The position numbers and the translations under genes are program-made. Below, one piece after another: positions 23,272 to 30,579 of a DNA stretch of 30,579 nucleotides. The DNA comes from PFJX01 sp031426735 (GTDB lineage: Bacteria > Pseudomonadota > Gammaproteobacteria > Burkholderiales > Thiobacillaceae). Below the pieces are notes generated by a model. That model saw nothing but the letters and a program-made list of their open reading frames with translations, did not search any database and was not told where the DNA came from. The DNA lies in NCBI GenBank assembly GCA_031426735.1, contig JASJPK010000058.1:1-30579 (forward strand), written 5' to 3'. Each line of letters opens with the position of its first letter. Positions within the stretch are counted from its first letter, which is position 1.

Positions 23272-24411
23272 ATGTCCGAACTCGCCCCGCCCTTCGCAGC
23301 CCCGTATGCCGCCCGTTCCGCCGAATCGCAAGGCCGCCGCCATCCGGAACCGGCCGCAGCACCCCGTTCCGAATTCCAGCGCGACCGCGACCGCATCGTG
23401 CATTCCACCGCGTTCCGCCGCCTGGAATACAAGACCCAGGTATTCATCAACCACGAAGGCGACCTGTTCCGCACGCGTCTGACGCACAGCCTGGAGGTCG
23501 CTCAGATCGGCCGCACGCTGGCGCGCATGCTGGGCCTGGACGAAGACCTGACGGAAACCCTGGCGCTGGCGCACGACCTTGGCCATACCCCGTTCGGCCA
23601 TGTCGGCCAGGACGTGCTCAACGCCTGCATGAAGGAACACGGCGGCTTCGAACACAACCTGCAATCGCTGCGCGTGGTCGACGAACTGGAGCAGAAATAC
23701 GCCGAGTTCGAAGGCCTCAACCTGACCTTCGAAGCGCGCGAGGGCATTCTCAAACACTGCTCGCTGAAAAACGCCGAAAAACTCGGCGACGTCGGCCGCC
23801 GTTTCATCGAAGGCCGCCAACCCTCTCTGGAAGCGCAGATCACCAACCTGGCCGACGAAATCGCCTACAACAATCATGACGTCGACGACGGCCTGCGTTC
23901 CGGCCTGATCACGGTGGCACAACTGGAACAGGTGGAAATCTTCGCGCGCCATCTCGACACCGTGCGCAATCTCTACCCGGACCTGAATGACCGCCGCCTG
24001 ATCCACGAAACCGTGCGCCGCATGATCAACACGCTGGTGGTCGACATGCTCGAACAGACCCGCGCCAACATCGCCCAACACGACCCGCGCAGCCTCGACG
24101 ACGTGCGCCGCTGCCCGCCGCTGGCCGCCTTCAGCGAAGGCATGCTGGCGCAACATCGCGAACTCAAGCGCTTCCTGTTCCAGAACCTGTACCGCCACTA
24201 CAAGGTAGTACGCATGAGCGAAAAAGCGCAGCGCCTGCTGCGCGACCTGTTCACCGCGTTCAGCAGCGAGCCGCGCCTGATGCCGCCGGAACACCACGCC
24301 CGCGCCGACCAGGATGCCAACCGCGCCGTGTGCGACTACATCGCCGGTATGACCGACCGCTACGCGATCCGCGAGCATCGGCGGATTTACGACATCGAAG
24401 AGTTGGCTTAA
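23272..24411 (+). CDS. dgt: dGTPase-like deoxynucleotide triphosphohydrolase
   Basis: A 379-residue HD-superfamily enzyme of the Dgt type 2 family, hydrolysing dGTP/dNTPs to deoxynucleoside and triphosphate. HD metal ligands are visible: H72 (RLTHSLE), H101-D102 (LAHDLGHTPFGH) and a later Asp in NLADEIAYNNHDVDDG. Start ATG at 23272 is preceded by AAGG and lies 2 nt after the hipA stop; the frame is also open to an ATG at 23251 within hipA. Co-transcription with hipBA makes its level depend partly on HipB autoregulation (inference). Confidence 0.95.
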   Translation: MSELAPPFAAPYAARSAESQGRRHPEPAAAPRSEFQRDRDRIVHSTAFRRLEYKTQVFINHEGDLFRTRLTHSLEVAQIGRTLARMLGLDEDLTETLALAHDLGHTPFGHVGQDVLNACMKEHGGFEHNLQSLRVVDELEQKYAEFEGLNLTFEAREGILKHCSLKNAEKLGDVGRRFIEGRQPSLEAQITNLADEIAYNNHDVDDGLRSGLITVAQLEQVEIFARHLDTVRNLYPDLNDRRLIHETVRRMINTLVVDMLEQTRANIAQHDPRSLDDVRRCPPLAAFSEGMLAQHRELKRFLFQNLYRHYKVVRMSEKAQRLLRDLFTAFSSEPRLMPPEHHARADQDANRAVCDYIAGMTDRYAIREHRRIYDIEELA

Positions 24412-24435
24412 GCGAACGCCGGATCAACCTGTTTC

Positions 24436-24445
24436 AACCTAGGTT
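24436..24445. other. Palindrome between convergent dgt and patatin genes
   Basis: A perfect 10-bp palindrome, AACCTAGGTT, lies in the 44-bp gap between two converging stop codons. It lacks a G-C-rich stem and T run, so it is only a weak candidate for a transcription end point. Confidence 0.25.
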
Positions 24446-24455
24446 CAAGGATCAA

Positions 24456-25370
24456 TCAGCGCCGCCGCTGCGGCTGCCGGGTAGTGCCGAGTTTGGCCAG
24501 GATGACCGGCGCCAGCCGAGCGCCGGCGTGCTGTCCAAGCAGAATCGAGGCTTTGCGGGAGCTGAAGTCGGTACTGCGGATATGCGCCAGATCGGGCCGG
24601 ATCACGATGTCGGCCTGACGACTTTCATGCTGGCGCAAAGACTGGCTCATGATCTCGAAAGACCGCATCACCATGGAGAACAGCGTGCGCGTTCCTTCGT
24701 CGGATTTATCCGGCCCGCCAACATCCACCGCCACCACCAGATCGGCTCCGAGCGCACGCGCCGTTGCAACCGGGATCGGGCTGATCAGGCCGCCGTCGAC
24801 GTAATCCCGATTGTCTTGCGAGGCCGGAATGAACACGCCCGGAATGCTGCACGACGCGCGCACGGCAAAACCGGTATCGCCCTGGCTGAACACCGTCAGC
24901 GCGCCGCTCGGGTATTCGGTGGCAACTGTGGCGAAGGGCACCTGCAAGCGTTCGATCGGGGTATTGGCCAGATATTGATTGACGAAACTCTGCAGACTGC
25001 GCCCCGCCACCAGCCCGTATTGCGCCTTGCCGCTGACCAGGTCGATCACTTCGGTGTCCTGCACACGCATCGCGGTATCTTCCATCTGGGCGCCGCTGAA
25101 ACCGGCCGCCCAGAACGCACCGACCAGACTGCCGGCACTGCAGCCGACGATCAGGTCGGGCCGGATTCCGGCCTTTTCCAGCGCCTTGATCACGCCGATA
25201 TGCGCAAACCCACGCGCCGAACCACCGCCCAGAACCACGGCAAGTCGTTTCCTCGCGGCAGGTTGCGCGCGAGCGGCGAGCGGTTTGTCGCTGGCCGCGC
25301 TCAACTGCGGCAGCATCGAACCGGCGACCGCCGCCAAGACGAATTGGCGTCGCGTGATATTGACCGTCAT
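24456..25370 (-). CDS. Tat-exported patatin-like phospholipase
   Basis: A 304-residue lipid acyl hydrolase of the RssA/YlaK-like patatin family. The N-terminus is a twin-arginine signal, TRRQFVL at 6-12 followed by a hydrophobic stretch to about 26 (SAA), so it should be exported folded. Catalytic parts are complete: oxyanion loop GGGSARG (48-54), nucleophile S78 in GCSAGS, and D192 in VDGG. The ATG at 25370 has GGGAG eight bases upstream; an earlier ATG at 25409 would overlap the lipoprotein gene. It follows the OmpA-type lipoprotein gene by 35 bp, probably one transcript. Substrate and final location are unknown. Confidence 0.9.
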   Translation of the reverse strand: MTVNITRRQFVLAAVAGSMLPQLSAASDKPLAARAQPAARKRLAVVLGGGSARGFAHIGVIKALEKAGIRPDLIVGCSAGSLVGAFWAAGFSGAQMEDTAMRVQDTEVIDLVSGKAQYGLVAGRSLQSFVNQYLANTPIERLQVPFATVATEYPSGALTVFSQGDTGFAVRASCSIPGVFIPASQDNRDYVDGGLISPIPVATARALGADLVVAVDVGGPDKSDEGTRTLFSMVMRSFEIMSQSLRQHESRQADIVIRPDLAHIRSTDFSSRKASILLGQHAGARLAPVILAKLGTTRQPQRRR

Positions 25371-25391
25371 GTCGCGCACTCCCTGTTTGTT

Positions 25392-25412
25392 TGAATGTTG
25401 AATGTTCAATGT
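25392..25412. repeat. Three 7-bp tandem units at the end of the lipoprotein gene
   Basis: TGAATGT, TGAATGT and TCAATGT follow each other; the third overlaps the lipoprotein gene's stop codon. Copy-number change would alter spacing to the downstream patatin gene. Confidence 0.55.
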
Positions 25413-25990
25413 TGTTTGGGTATCGGTTGCCCAAACATCTCACTGAGTTTCTCGAACGCCGCCTCAAAGCTGTTGGCGGGTTCGCCACGGCTGAAATTCT
25501 CCACGGTTTCATCCAGCACGATGAACTCCACGCGGCGATTCAACGCGCGACCGACCTCGGTGTCATTGGGCGCGATGGGACGTTCCCTGCCGAAACTCGC
25601 CGTTTTCATGCGCTCCCTGGCGACGCCGCGCTGTAACAGCGCGATCCGCACGGATTCAGCCCGGCGCCCGGACAGCTGGAGGTTGAAGTCGACCGAACCG
25701 ATATTGTCCGTATGCCCTTCGATCAGGATGGACTTGGCGGTTTTCTCGCGGAGCAGACGCGCCAATTTATCGAGATGGGGTTGCGCCAATGTTTCGCTGA
25801 ACTGGCTTTTTCCGGTCTCGAACTGGACCTGTTCGGGCAACCAGATCAGCACGCCCCGTTCGGTCTGCGCAATCGGCAGACGTGCCAGACTCGCATCTTC
25901 GCGCACAGCCTGGCCGGCGCAGCCAGCCAGCCCCAGGGCGACAGCCAGGGCGAGAAGAGATACGAAAAACCGAAACACCTGGCGTTGCAT
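25406..25990 (-). CDS. OmpA-family peptidoglycan-associated lipoprotein
   Basis: A 194-residue exported protein. A hydrophobic signal at about 5-20 ends in the lipobox LAGC with lipidated C24; Ala at +2 favours the outer membrane. The C-terminal OmpA-like domain (about 75-180) has ILIEGHTDNIG, the NLQLSGRRAESV helix and NRRVEF, the standard peptidoglycan-binding signature. The start ATG at 25990 has GGAG seven bases upstream; a frame extending to 26086 is open but adds no signal. It is divergent from the exported-protein operon at 26278 and upstream of the patatin gene, so it may anchor a local envelope complex (inference). Confidence 0.9.
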   Translation of the reverse strand: MQRQVFRFFVSLLALAVALGLAGCAGQAVREDASLARLPIAQTERGVLIWLPEQVQFETGKSQFSETLAQPHLDKLARLLREKTAKSILIEGHTDNIGSVDFNLQLSGRRAESVRIALLQRGVARERMKTASFGRERPIAPNDTEVGRALNRRVEFIVLDETVENFSRGEPANSFEAAFEKLSEMFGQPIPKQH

Positions 25991-26277
25991 GCGATGACTC
26001 CGGCATCTGAATGAATTGACTGGACGGCGCACTCCCGGTCGCCGCGCGAACACGAGCTGAACGCGCCAGATCTGCCGAAGGTACACCGACGTCGCTCGTG
26101 GAATCCATCTCCCGGCGCGCGGATTTTCCGCTCCGGCGTTGCGTTATTCCAGCCCGCACAGGTGGGCTTTGCGCCATGGGGGATGTCCGCCTTGAGTAAC
26201 CGGAGTGCGATGGGGGGCATGAAGTGGTTAAATTTGCCCTCGCTTTCCAATCCGACACAGCCAGGGAGATTCTGCTC
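25991..26277. other. 287-bp divergent intergenic region without a recognised promoter
   Basis: It should hold the promoters for the lipoprotein-patatin unit and the caspase operon, but I found no convincing -35/-10 pair in either direction and no sigma54 site of correct spacing. A small inverted repeat, AGCCC (26151-26155) with GGGCT (26164-26168), could form a weak hairpin. No conserved ORF is evident. Confidence 0.4.
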
Positions 26278-28125
26278 GTGAAAAAATTCAACCGTTTGTC
26301 ACCGCTCGTCGCCGCTTTGTTCATGGCCTATGCGATGCCTGCACAGGCATTTTTCGGGGGATTGGTCGGCTCGCTGACCCAGATGGCACCAAGCATGCTG
26401 AGTAACAATGCCGCCGAGCCGGCTCAGAATGCGGCGCCGCTGCGTGCGCTGCAAGTCAATCCGGCGTTCAAGAGCATCCGCTCGGCGAAAGACATGGAAA
26501 TGCTGTTCGAGCGCGGCGAGATCACCGGCAAGGAAGCGCTGACCGAACTCAAGGCGATGAAAATGGCGGTGCATGGCGGCGGTACGCAAGCCGCCATGGC
26601 GCAGCTGATGGGATTCGATTCGGCCAGTCTGGGGGCCGGCGGCGAGGCGCAACAGGCCCAGCAATTCATGACCTTGCTGAGCAATCTCGGCTCGGGCAAT
26701 TTCAGCGATGCGGCGATGGACATGCTGGTGACCAATCTGTCGATCACGGCGCTGGAGCAATTTTTCACGCTGCTGACCGAAAACCCGAACTTCTTTGCCG
26801 ATGAAAAGGTGCCACTGCCCAAATTGACGGCGGTCATGGCCCCGCAGCAACGTCAACGGGTGCTGGTTCTGGCGGCATCGCTGGTCGCCGTGAAAGGTTC
26901 CAACAAGATCGTCGAAGCCTCGAAAAACGATTTCGACCGCGCCAAGGCAGGCTATCTGCGACTGATCGAGAAACGCGAGAAAGCCGCCAATGTGCTGGCC
27001 GCGGCAATCGATGCATGGCGCATGGCGAGCGAGGAACAAAAGGAACTGGAAGCCCGCAAACTCGAAGCCTGGCTGAAGAAAGAAGACCTCGAATTTCTCG
27101 CCGGCTTTTCCACTGAAACGCAGTTGAAGGAATTCGCCAAGGATTTCACCGCGCAGAACATCGCGCTGGAATATCTGCGTAAAAAGGGCGACTCGGAATA
27201 CAACGAATACAAGGCGGAAGCGGATGAATACGTCAGCAACCTGAACGGCCACCTGCGCAAAACCGTGGGTCTCGGTTCATTGCTCGGCTTTTCCAGCCTG
27301 TTTCTGAAAGAAGGCCGCCGCGCCTTCAAACAGGAAGGCGCCGTTTCCGCGCTGGTCGTGTTGCCGTTTGCCGATCAATTCGTCAGCGAACTCGGCAAAG
27401 CCGCGACCGAAGGCCTGCCGGGATTGGTCGGCGGCGTATTCAGCGACCTGTTCGGCGGCGAAGATGAATTCCGCATCGACAAAACCGACGGCACCGTGGT
27501 GAAGAAGGGAACCGGGGCCAGCGGCGTGATTTCCTTCCTGACCGGCGAGGAGGCGATTTCCGGGCAATTCGTGACCAACCTGTATCGCGACGACAACCGG
27601 GGTTATCTCTACCGCGCCAATCTGTGCAACAACGGAGCGGCCGGCATGCTGGACAAGGCGGTGTCTGACGAGGCGAAGAAGGAATTCGTGAAAAGCTTTT
27701 ACAAGCTCGAAGAAGCCTCCGATTTCACCTTCAAGAACGCTTTCGAAGGCGTCTTTCAGGCCAAGCGCAAGAACGAGCTGATCTCCTCCCTGCTCTCGGC
27801 GGATTACCGCGACAAGGACGGCAACGCCACCCAGAAAGCGATCGGCGCAGTGCAGAAAACCAGCGAGGCGGGACTCGCCAAACTGGACTCGCGCGATCTG
27901 GCACAAGTTATCTTTGCCAGCAGTCTGGATGGCCCGCTGACCCACGCCCGCCTGAGCGTGGGCGACTATGTGGTGCGCATGGTGCCGTCGCAATGGATGC
28001 TTTACGAGTACGAAAACTATCAACAGAACTGCTTGAAAGACGTGACGGCGCGCATCAAACCCAGCCTGGCCCAGACCGCGACCAGCGTCGATGCGCAAGG
28101 CAAGAAAGCGAGGAAGAAGAAGTGA
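26278..28125 (+). CDS. Uncharacterised exported 615-aa protein, first gene of the caspase operon
   Basis: I do not recognise a family. The GTG start at 26278 follows AGGGAG by nine bases and opens a Sec signal peptide (KKFNRLSPLVAALFMAYAM, cleavage after AQA at about 24). The mature part begins with a hydrophobic Gly-rich segment (FFGGLVGSL). It continues as a mainly helical region rich in Ala, Leu, Lys and Glu (about 150-360). A second Gly-rich hydrophobic segment (GLPGLVGGVFSDLFGG) is at about 385-400. A C-terminal half follows with only two Cys (LCNN and QNCL), and a very basic tail (GKKARKKK). The stop overlaps the next gene's start (GTGA). A role as a surface or periplasmic scaffold is possible but unsupported. 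A longer frame from 26224 adds residues ahead of the signal and is rejected. Confidence 0.85.
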   Translation: MKKFNRLSPLVAALFMAYAMPAQAFFGGLVGSLTQMAPSMLSNNAAEPAQNAAPLRALQVNPAFKSIRSAKDMEMLFERGEITGKEALTELKAMKMAVHGGGTQAAMAQLMGFDSASLGAGGEAQQAQQFMTLLSNLGSGNFSDAAMDMLVTNLSITALEQFFTLLTENPNFFADEKVPLPKLTAVMAPQQRQRVLVLAASLVAVKGSNKIVEASKNDFDRAKAGYLRLIEKREKAANVLAAAIDAWRMASEEQKELEARKLEAWLKKEDLEFLAGFSTETQLKEFAKDFTAQNIALEYLRKKGDSEYNEYKAEADEYVSNLNGHLRKTVGLGSLLGFSSLFLKEGRRAFKQEGAVSALVVLPFADQFVSELGKAATEGLPGLVGGVFSDLFGGEDEFRIDKTDGTVVKKGTGASGVISFLTGEEAISGQFVTNLYRDDNRGYLYRANLCNNGAAGMLDKAVSDEAKKEFVKSFYKLEEASDFTFKNAFEGVFQAKRKNELISSLLSADYRDKDGNATQKAIGAVQKTSEAGLAKLDSRDLAQVIFASSLDGPLTHARLSVGDYVVRMVPSQWMLYEYENYQQNCLKDVTARIKPSLAQTATSVDAQGKKARKKK

Positions 28126-29048
28126 CGGCAGGCAAAACGAGCCGCATGTACAACGCGCTTGCCTTCGCCAGCCTGCTCGGCCTCGCCATCCTGGCCAGTC
28201 CCGCCAGCGCCGTCGAAACAGGCGAAATTCAGCTGCCCAGCGGGCTCGACCTTGAACGTCTGAAACTGGCCGACAAAGGCCAGCAAATGCGGGTCTATGT
28301 CAGCTTGCTGGGATACGACGATGCGCGCGGCGGTGCCGCGGTTTATCCCGGCGCGCCGGGCGAGGCCCTGGGGACCGTGGCGCAAATGAATCGGCGCTTC
28401 ATGGATATGGTCAGCGGCACGCATCGCTTTCAGGTCTTCGACGACACCGATACCGGTATCCGCGAGGAAAGCGATATCGTCGTCAGCGGCCAGATCACCC
28501 GCGCCAATCAGGCACTGGAACGCTTTCTGCGTGGGCGCAAGGCAATCACCTCGGTCGGGCTGTCGATCCAGATCAAGAACAGCCAGAACGGCAGTCTGCT
28601 CGATCAGCATCAGGCCATCGAGAACTATGGCCAACGCCCCGGCGAAGGCGCGCTTGCGCTGACCGTGGCGGATCAGAACAGCCCGGAATTCAGGCAGCGC
28701 GCGCTGGAAGATTATGAAGAGGCGTTCGCCCGCGTGCTGGAACATGCCGCCGCTTATTTCGAAAGCAGCATGCGGCCGCTGGCCAAAGTCAGCGCCGCCC
28801 AGGGCGACAAGGTGCACCTGCTCGCCGGCAGCAAACAGGGCCTCCAGGCTGGCGATGAACTGGTGCTGTTCGGCCTGGAAGGCAAGACATCGAAACTGCC
28901 GACTGCGCTAGCGGAAGTGCGCTGCGACGCGGTGGGCAGCGAAACCAGCACCTGCCGGATCACCCGACGCGCGACCGAGGCGGAAATGCCGAAGAAGGGG
29001 CATTACGCCATTCTTTCCGACCAAAGCCTGAAACTTCGCTTTGAATGA
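28122..29048 (+). CDS. Exported CsgG/FlgT-like protein of unknown function
   Basis: A 308-residue protein with a signal peptide (hydrophobic stretch at about 12-28, cleavage after ASA). GTG at 28122 overlaps the previous stop as GTGA and has AGGAAG upstream; ATG at 28146 is an alternative. Residues about 45-210 have the pattern of CsgG/LpoB/FlgT-M domains: a strand, an acidic helix (NRRFMDMVSGTHRFQVFDD), then SDIVVSGQITRA and alternating strands. The C-terminal part (about 225-305) starts DKVHLLAGSKQGLQAGDELV, like the terminal domain of FlgT. Two Cys near the C-terminus (RCDAV, STCRI) could form a disulphide. The family call is by eye and uncertain. Position suggests it works with the flanking exported proteins. 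Confidence 0.8.
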   Translation: MTAGKTSRMYNALAFASLLGLAILASPASAVETGEIQLPSGLDLERLKLADKGQQMRVYVSLLGYDDARGGAAVYPGAPGEALGTVAQMNRRFMDMVSGTHRFQVFDDTDTGIREESDIVVSGQITRANQALERFLRGRKAITSVGLSIQIKNSQNGSLLDQHQAIENYGQRPGEGALALTVADQNSPEFRQRALEDYEEAFARVLEHAAAYFESSMRPLAKVSAAQGDKVHLLAGSKQGLQAGDELVLFGLEGKTSKLPTALAEVRCDAVGSETSTCRITRRATEAEMPKKGHYAILSDQSLKLRFE

Positions 29049-29057
29049 GGTGAGCCC

Positions 29058-30579
29058 ATGCGCTTGACCGCGCTGACATCGCTAGTCTTGTTGAGCAGCG
29101 CGCTGTTCGCCACCGCCACCGGCGCCGAACCGGACGCGCCGCTGCGTACGCGCGTCATCCAGATCGAGGACGACCCGCCCGCCAGCGCCAGTGTCGGCCA
29201 GGGCGAGGAAGCCGTCGTCCTGCTCTACAAGGCGGCGGATACCGCCTCTGCGCAGCGGACCGACGAAGGCGTCGATACCGCCACCCGGATTCTGGAAAAC
29301 GCCCTGGGCAACGAAGGCTACCGAGTCATGCAGCCCGACGCCTCGACCCAGGCCATCCTGGATAGAGGTCCGCGCACGCTGGTGACCTTTGCCGCCGATG
29401 CCGGCCTCAGCGTGATGCTGTCCGCCAAACGGCGCGAACTGCCCATCCCCGGCGACCCCAGCCGCGTCCAGGCCGAATTCAGCCTCAATGCCCGCGTCTA
29501 TTGCGGCTCCGTCATGCAACCGAGTCCGCCGGAAGCGCTCGGCAAGATCACGGCGTTGCGCACCTCGCTCGGCAAAGGCTATGAAGTCGCCGCCAAGCGC
29601 GCCGCCAACCAATTGGCCGACACTTTGCGCGGTGACCTGGGCCGCCGCGACAAAGCCTGCGTCGGCGCGCTCGAACGCATGATTCGCGACTATCGCGCGG
29701 CGGAACCCGAACCCGGCGAAAGCGTCGTCGCCAGCGGACCGCTGCAAAAACCGCAGCAGGTCTGGGCGCTGCTGGTCGGCGTGTCCGATTTCGCCGCCGC
29801 GCGCCAGAAAACCGGCTGGCCGATCGGCGACCTGAAGGGCGTCCGCGCCGATATGGAATTGATGCGGCGCACGCTGCTCGCACGCGGCCTGCCGCAGTCG
29901 CACATCATTCAATTGCTCAACGATGACGCCAGCGCCAGCAACTTCCGCCAGCAACTGCGCAACCTGCAAATGCAGGCCGGGCGCGACGACCTCATCCTGG
30001 TCTACCTCTCGTCGCATGGCATGCCAGCGGACATGCGCAAAGCCACCCCGGAAAAGCCCAGCCTGTCCGGGTACGGCCTGCCGGTGTTTCACGATTTCAA
30101 CCCGAACGATGCCAACACCATCGTGGACTTCTGGGAAATTCAATCGCTGCTGCTGAACAGCCGCGCCCAGCAAGTCGTCTGGATGGTGGATACCTGTCAT
30201 GCCGGCGGCGCCGCGTTGGGTCTGCAAACAGCGGCGGCGCAAAGCATCGGCGCGGAAAAAGGGCCGCTGGAACGGGTACAACTGTCGTCGCGCGGCTTGC
30301 AACGAGTCGAACCTGCCGCCGCCGTGTTCAACCCGCAACAGGTCGCGCAAATCGCCGGACAAGTCGCCAGCGGTCGCCATCTGGTCGTGCTCTCCGCCGC
30401 CACCCCGGAACAACTCGCGCTGGAGGCCGGCAATGGGTTGTTCACCGCCAGCCTGGCACAGGGGCTGCAGCGCAACAAAGGCCCCATCGCCATCGAACAG
30501 CTGTTCCGCGATCACATCGAAAAGCAGGTCCAGGCAGCGGCCGTCAAACGCGGCCATGTGCAGCAACCGGTGCTCGGCA
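29058..30579 (+). CDS. Secreted caspase-family (C14) peptidase, 3' end beyond the window
   Basis: An open frame of at least 507 residues runs off the window. The ATG at 29058 follows GAGGTGAG and lies 9 nt after the previous stop. A Sec signal peptide covers about 1-23 (LTSLVLLSSALFATATG). Residues about 50-200 form an alpha/beta region resembling the CsgG/TolB-N type (EEAVVLLYKAA, RILENALGNEGYRV, AEFSLNARVYCG). The caspase domain starts at about 232 (QVWALLVGVSDF). It contains DLKGVRADMELMRRTL, then LILVYLSSHG with catalytic H320, and VVWMVDTCHAGG with catalytic C380. Later segments HLVVLSAATPEQLALE and GLFTASLAQGL fit the family. The dyad is intact, so activity is expected. Substrate specificity and any activation step are unknown. 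Export to the periplasm sets it apart from cytoplasmic defence caspases. Confidence 0.88.
   Translation, partial: MRLTALTSLVLLSSALFATATGAEPDAPLRTRVIQIEDDPPASASVGQGEEAVVLLYKAADTASAQRTDEGVDTATRILENALGNEGYRVMQPDASTQAILDRGPRTLVTFAADAGLSVMLSAKRRELPIPGDPSRVQAEFSLNARVYCGSVMQPSPPEALGKITALRTSLGKGYEVAAKRAANQLADTLRGDLGRRDKACVGALERMIRDYRAAEPEPGESVVASGPLQKPQQVWALLVGVSDFAAARQKTGWPIGDLKGVRADMELMRRTLLARGLPQSHIIQLLNDDASASNFRQQLRNLQMQAGRDDLILVYLSSHGMPADMRKATPEKPSLSGYGLPVFHDFNPNDANTIVDFWEIQSLLLNSRAQQVVWMVDTCHAGGAALGLQTAAAQSIGAEKGPLERVQLSSRGLQRVEPAAAVFNPQQVAQIAGQVASGRHLVVLSAATPEQLALEAGNGLFTASLAQGLQRNKGPIAIEQLFRDHIEKQVQAAAVKRGHVQQPVLG

Noticed and set aside
26238..26254. A sigma54 promoter (GG...GC) before the caspase operon
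   Set aside because: The spacing between the GG and GC pairs is 8 bp instead of the required 10.
21723..30579. An anti-phage island made of HipBA, dGTPase, patatin and caspase
   Set aside because: dgt is a housekeeping-type gene. The patatin has a Tat signal and the caspase a Sec signal, and there is no nucleotide cyclase or other cytoplasmic sensor, so these are not standard defence effectors.
1..30579. CRISPR array, transposase or rRNA genes
   Set aside because: No spaced direct repeats, DDE-type ORFs or rRNA segments were found.

Overview
The window (about 30.6 kb, GC-rich) looks like a chromosomal segment of a motile betaproteobacterium, possibly of the Thiobacillus/Nitrosomonadales type. 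This rests on codon composition, the aroB-dgt pairing, an Aer-type aerotaxis receptor, and many GGDEF/EAL/HD-GYP proteins. The genus is inference; no marker gene fixes it.

Layout. (1) 1-88: the 3' part of tRNA-Glu(UUC) and a strong, probably bidirectional terminator. (2) 124-11410, all minus strand: a six-gene signalling operon. In transcription order it encodes Aer-like receptor, HTH-REC regulator, REC-HD-GYP, hybrid histidine kinase, GGDEF-EAL protein with a periplasmic CXXCH motif, and a second paralogous hybrid kinase. Genes overlap or lie 4-14 bp apart. (3) 11411-11713: an intergenic stretch with an 80-bp element flanked by 16-bp inverted repeats and a doubtful small membrane ORF. (4) 11714-15420, minus: a translationally coupled pair, DUF3391-HD-GYP then PAS-GGDEF-EAL. 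The window thus holds four c-di-GMP turnover proteins. (5) 15644-18538, minus: nrdJ, a B12-dependent ribonucleotide reductase, preceded by two NrdR-box-like sites, one filling the spacer of a candidate promoter. (6) 18771-20505, minus: a polysaccharide deacetylase followed by exonuclease III. (7) 20581-24411, plus: aroB, hipB, hipA, dgt; a HipBA toxin-antitoxin module sits between two housekeeping genes usually adjacent in this group. (8) 24456-25990, minus: an OmpA-domain lipoprotein and a Tat-exported patatin-like phospholipase. (9) 26278 to the window end, plus: three tightly packed genes for exported proteins, namely an unrecognised 615-aa protein, a CsgG/FlgT-like protein, and a caspase-fold (C14) peptidase whose end lies outside the window.

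How it may work together. The left third reads as an oxygen/redox-responsive circuit: FAD-type PAS receptor, c-type haem candidate and Cys-bearing PAS kinases feeding c-di-GMP synthesis and breakdown. The most interesting and least described part is the right end, an envelope operon ending in a secreted caspase-like protease with a His/Cys dyad, next to divergent genes for an outer-membrane lipoprotein and an exported lipase. Its function is unknown.
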